DNA from: Chryseobacterium sp. ON_d1
Lineage (GTDB): Bacteria; Bacteroidota; Bacteroidia; Flavobacteriales; Weeksellaceae
Assembly (NCBI RefSeq): GCF_006829085.1
Contig: NZ_BJTC01000009.1
Coordinates: 1-64,000, forward strand
Direction: 5' to 3'
DNA: 64,000 nt
Of this stretch, positions 61,913-64,000 are shown in pieces (positions within the stretch are counted from its first letter, which is position 1; each line of letters starts with the position of its first letter). The translations under genes were made by a program, and so were the position numbers. The notes beneath the pieces are model-generated. The model saw only the letters and a list, made by a program, of their open reading frames with translations. It made no database searches and was not told the DNA's origin.

Positions 61913-63307
61913 TTATTTATATCCAAGAAGCTTCAATACATCTTCCGGCTCCTGTTTTTCACGGAAAATTTCGTATTGTAATTCACCGTTTTCATCTTTC
62001 TGAATCAGAACGTGTCTCGGCTGAGGCATCAGGCAGTGGTGAACTCCGCCATAACCACCGATTGTTTCCTGATAAGCTCCCGTATGAAAGAATCCTATAT
62101 ACAAAGGCTTTGTATCACTGAAAACCGGCAGATAAATAGCATTGGTATGCTGTTCAGAGTTATAATAATCGTCTGAATCACAAGTCAGTCCTCCAAGGAA
62201 CACTCTTTCATAGGTATCTTCCCAACGGTTAAGCGGAAGCATGATAAAGTGTCTTGAAATGGCCCATGTATCCGGAAGAGTGGTCATGAAAGAAGAGTCA
62301 ATCATATTCCACTTTTCTCTGTCGTTCTGACGTTTCTGAGAGATAATTTTATAAAGGTTGGCTCCACTTTCCCCTACGGTAAAACTTCCAAACTCAGTAT
62401 AGATATTGGGTTCCTCTACTCCTTCTTCTTCACAGAATTTCTTGATCTGGGAAACGATTTCTTCTACCATATACTGATAATCGTAATCGAAGTTCAAAGA
62501 AGTTTTGATTGGGAAACCTCCTCCGATGTTCAGTGAATCCACTTCCGGAGCGATTTTCTTCAGACGTGCATATACACGAAGACATTTATACAATTCGTTC
62601 CAGTAATATGCCGTATCCTTAATCCCCGTGTTGATAAAGAAATGAAGCATTTTCAGCCTTGCATTCGGATGTTCCGCAATCTTCTGGCTGTAATAAGGAA
62701 TAATATCTTTATATCCGATCCCTAATCTTGAAGTATAGAATTCGAACTTCGGTTCTTCTTCCGATGCAATTCTGATCCCGATATCAAAAGTAGAATCGAT
62801 GCTTTCTGTAAGCTTATCCAGCTCTCTGTAATTGTCAAGAATCGGAGTAATGTTTTCAAATCCGTTATTGATCATATCTGAAATTTTGGCCAGATAATCA
62901 TCGGTTTTAAAACCATTACAGATTACTTCAATATTCTTATCTACCTTACCTTTCTCATAAAGAGATTTTACGATATCCATGTCATAAGCAGACGATGTTT
63001 CTATTGAAATATCATTCTTCAGAGCTTCTTCCAATACGAAATTAAAATGACTGGATTTTGTACAGTAGCAGTAGGTATAATTCTTTTTATATTCGGTTTT
63101 CTCAAAAGCTTCTTTAAACCAGCCTTTCGCTTTCTGAATATTTTGAGAAATTCTCGGCAGGTAGCTAATCTTTAGCGGAGTGCCAAATTGTTCAACAACA
63201 TCCATCAACGGAATATCGTGAAACAACAAATTGTTCTCAGAAACATTAAATTCCTCCGTAGGAAAATATAATGTCTGATCAATAAGTTCCGAGTACTTTA
63301 TTTTCAT
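61913..63307 (-). CDS. speA: arginine decarboxylase, compact type
   Basis: A 464-residue fold-III PLP enzyme converting arginine to agmatine. The PLP Lys84 is in YCTKSSHF, the phosphate-binding GGG is in LNIGGGFPI, and the catalytic Cys is in LTCDSDDYY; the substrate end is GYGGVHHCLMPQP. It lacks the long insertions of the 650-residue E. coli SpeA, which I recall as usual for flavobacteria. With speB it forms a two-step route to putrescine. Its upstream neighbour is a tyrosine phosphatase. Confidence 0.88.
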   Translation of the reverse strand: MKIKYSELIDQTLYFPTEEFNVSENNLLFHDIPLMDVVEQFGTPLKISYLPRISQNIQKAKGWFKEAFEKTEYKKNYTYCYCTKSSHFNFVLEEALKNDISIETSSAYDMDIVKSLYEKGKVDKNIEVICNGFKTDDYLAKISDMINNGFENITPILDNYRELDKLTESIDSTFDIGIRIASEEEPKFEFYTSRLGIGYKDIIPYYSQKIAEHPNARLKMLHFFINTGIKDTAYYWNELYKCLRVYARLKKIAPEVDSLNIGGGFPIKTSLNFDYDYQYMVEEIVSQIKKFCEEEGVEEPNIYTEFGSFTVGESGANLYKIISQKRQNDREKWNMIDSSFMTTLPDTWAISRHFIMLPLNRWEDTYERVFLGGLTCDSDDYYNSEQHTNAIYLPVFSDTKPLYIGFFHTGAYQETIGGYGGVHHCLMPQPRHVLIQKDENGELQYEIFREKQEPEDVLKLLGYK

Positions 63308-63429
63308 TTCTAAACAAGTGAATTAAGAAATGCAAAATTGCTAAAAAAGTTTCATTTTTAGGTGTTAAAATTATTATAATTTTAAATAAAGAGCCAATAT
63401 TAAATCCGGTAAAAATTTCCCCCTGAAAA

Positions 63430-64000
63430 TCAATAGGTAAATTTCTGAATATATTCTCTTCTTTTGGCTTCTGAAATCCCCAATACCTGTTGAATATAGG
63501 CATCTGTGGAGCCATATTTTTTATTGATCTCTTCAAAAGCTGCGTCAAGATATCTTTTTTCAACCCAGCTCAGCTTTTCCAGCACCTTCAAATCCATTTT
63601 CGGATAGAGGAAATGTAATCTGCCAGCAAGGCGGAGCCTTTTCTGAACAAGGTCTTTCCTGTAATTGTTGGATAAAAGATAATCATTGTAAATGGTTTCT
63701 TTATCAAATTTCAGAATGGTAAGGATCAGTGCTGTGATAATCCCGGTCCTGTCCTTACCGGCTGTACAGTGGTAAAGAACAGGGTCTTTGGACTCCAGCA
63801 CTTCGGTGATAATCATTTTTATGGTTTCGGGATTTTCCGTAACGTATTCACGGTAAAAATCGATCATTCTTTTATCCGCATCAGAAGCATTCACTTTGCC
63901 TTTAAGAACCAGTTTTTTTGCCTGAGCCAGCTGATCGCCTTCATCTTCAAATGCCGAATATTTTTTATATGCACTTTCTGCCGGAAGCTGATCAGGTTTC
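63430..64000 (-). CDS. tyrosine-protein phosphatase family, 5' end outside window
   Basis: A leftward gene whose frame is open through 64000, so the N-terminus is missing; the GTG at 63894 is internal. About 190 residues are seen. The phosphatase loop is HCTAGKDRTG with the catalytic Cys and Arg, and ALILTILKFD follows as the usual helix. The C-terminal part (EKRYLDAAFEEINKKYGS, VLGISEAKRREYI) matches the Y_phosphatase3 type. It probably acts on phosphotyrosine or phosphoinositide-like substrates. Confidence 0.85.
   Translation of the reverse strand, partial: KPDQLPAESAYKKYSAFEDEGDQLAQAKKLVLKGKVNASDADKRMIDFYREYVTENPETIKMIITEVLESKDPVLYHCTAGKDRTGIITALILTILKFDKETIYNDYLLSNNYRKDLVQKRLRLAGRLHFLYPKMDLKVLEKLSWVEKRYLDAAFEEINKKYGSTDAYIQQVLGISEAKRREYIQKFTY

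Noticed and set aside
63279..63563. 94-codon minus-strand frame
   Set aside because: Offset frame across the end of the tyrosine phosphatase gene and the gap to speA.

Overview
The window looks like chromosome of a flavobacterium, most likely Chryseobacterium or a close relative in the Weeksellaceae (Bacteroidota). Reasons seen in the sequence: AT-rich DNA, Bacteroidota-type promoters (TAnnTTTG at -7, TTG at -33), secreted proteins with type IX secretion (T9SS) C-terminal sorting domains, many signal peptides ending just before Q, a B558-type sdhCAB set, TonB-receptor-like outer-membrane barrels, and dispersed short palindromic repeats. The species assignment is an inference. No rRNA, tRNA, CRISPR array, intact insertion sequence or prophage was seen.

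Layout. 1-3.2 kb is an accessory region. It holds the 3' part of an Rhs polymorphic toxin whose C-terminal tip resembles RelE/HigB toxins, an apparent immunity gene two bases downstream, palindromic repeats and a small orphan membrane protein. 3.5-9 kb carries a PaaI-like thioesterase, a secreted alpha/beta hydrolase, malate dehydrogenase, and a bacteriophytochrome kinase with its heme oxygenase. 9.3-16.5 kb is a rightward block: a secreted Ntn amidase, a porin, a dicarboxylate-type transporter and sdhCAB, plausibly uptake and oxidation of C4 acids. 16.5-29.3 kb is mixed: a cyclase-family hydrolase, a nucleoid-associated protein, a duplicated cassette of small membrane protein plus DUF7674-like protein, two AraC regulators, DoxX plus cupin, an acyltransferase, a C10 protease, a di-heme peroxidase, a DUF3291-like protein and an HxlR regulator.

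29.5-43.2 kb carries dnaK, a T9SS-exported M43 metalloprotease, the overlapping ppk1-ppx pair, an epimerase with a tiny overlapping membrane gene, a 1012-residue T9SS cell-surface protein, a frameshifted barstar-like gene, and the iron-sulfur carriers mrp and nfu. 43.3-58 kb is mainly envelope functions: two TonB-receptor-like barrels, a GH92 alpha-mannosidase, a TIMP/NTR-like secreted protein, a DAACS symporter with a phytanoyl-CoA-dioxygenase-like enzyme, BON and SH3 stress-type proteins, and an S15/CocE hydrolase. 58-64 kb carries alkylation repair (AlkB-like and an Ada-like AraC-methyltransferase fusion), polyamine synthesis (arginine decarboxylase and agmatinase), a HAD phosphatase and a tyrosine phosphatase cut by the window edge.

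Most interesting points: the Rhs-toxin/immunity pair, the tandem DUF7674-like cassettes, the barstar-like gene broken by two same-direction frameshifts, a phytochrome with Gln in place of a chromophore-pocket His, and two dispersed-repeat families. I found no clear large undescribed multi-gene system; the DUF7674-like cassettes and the toxin/immunity pair are the nearest candidates.
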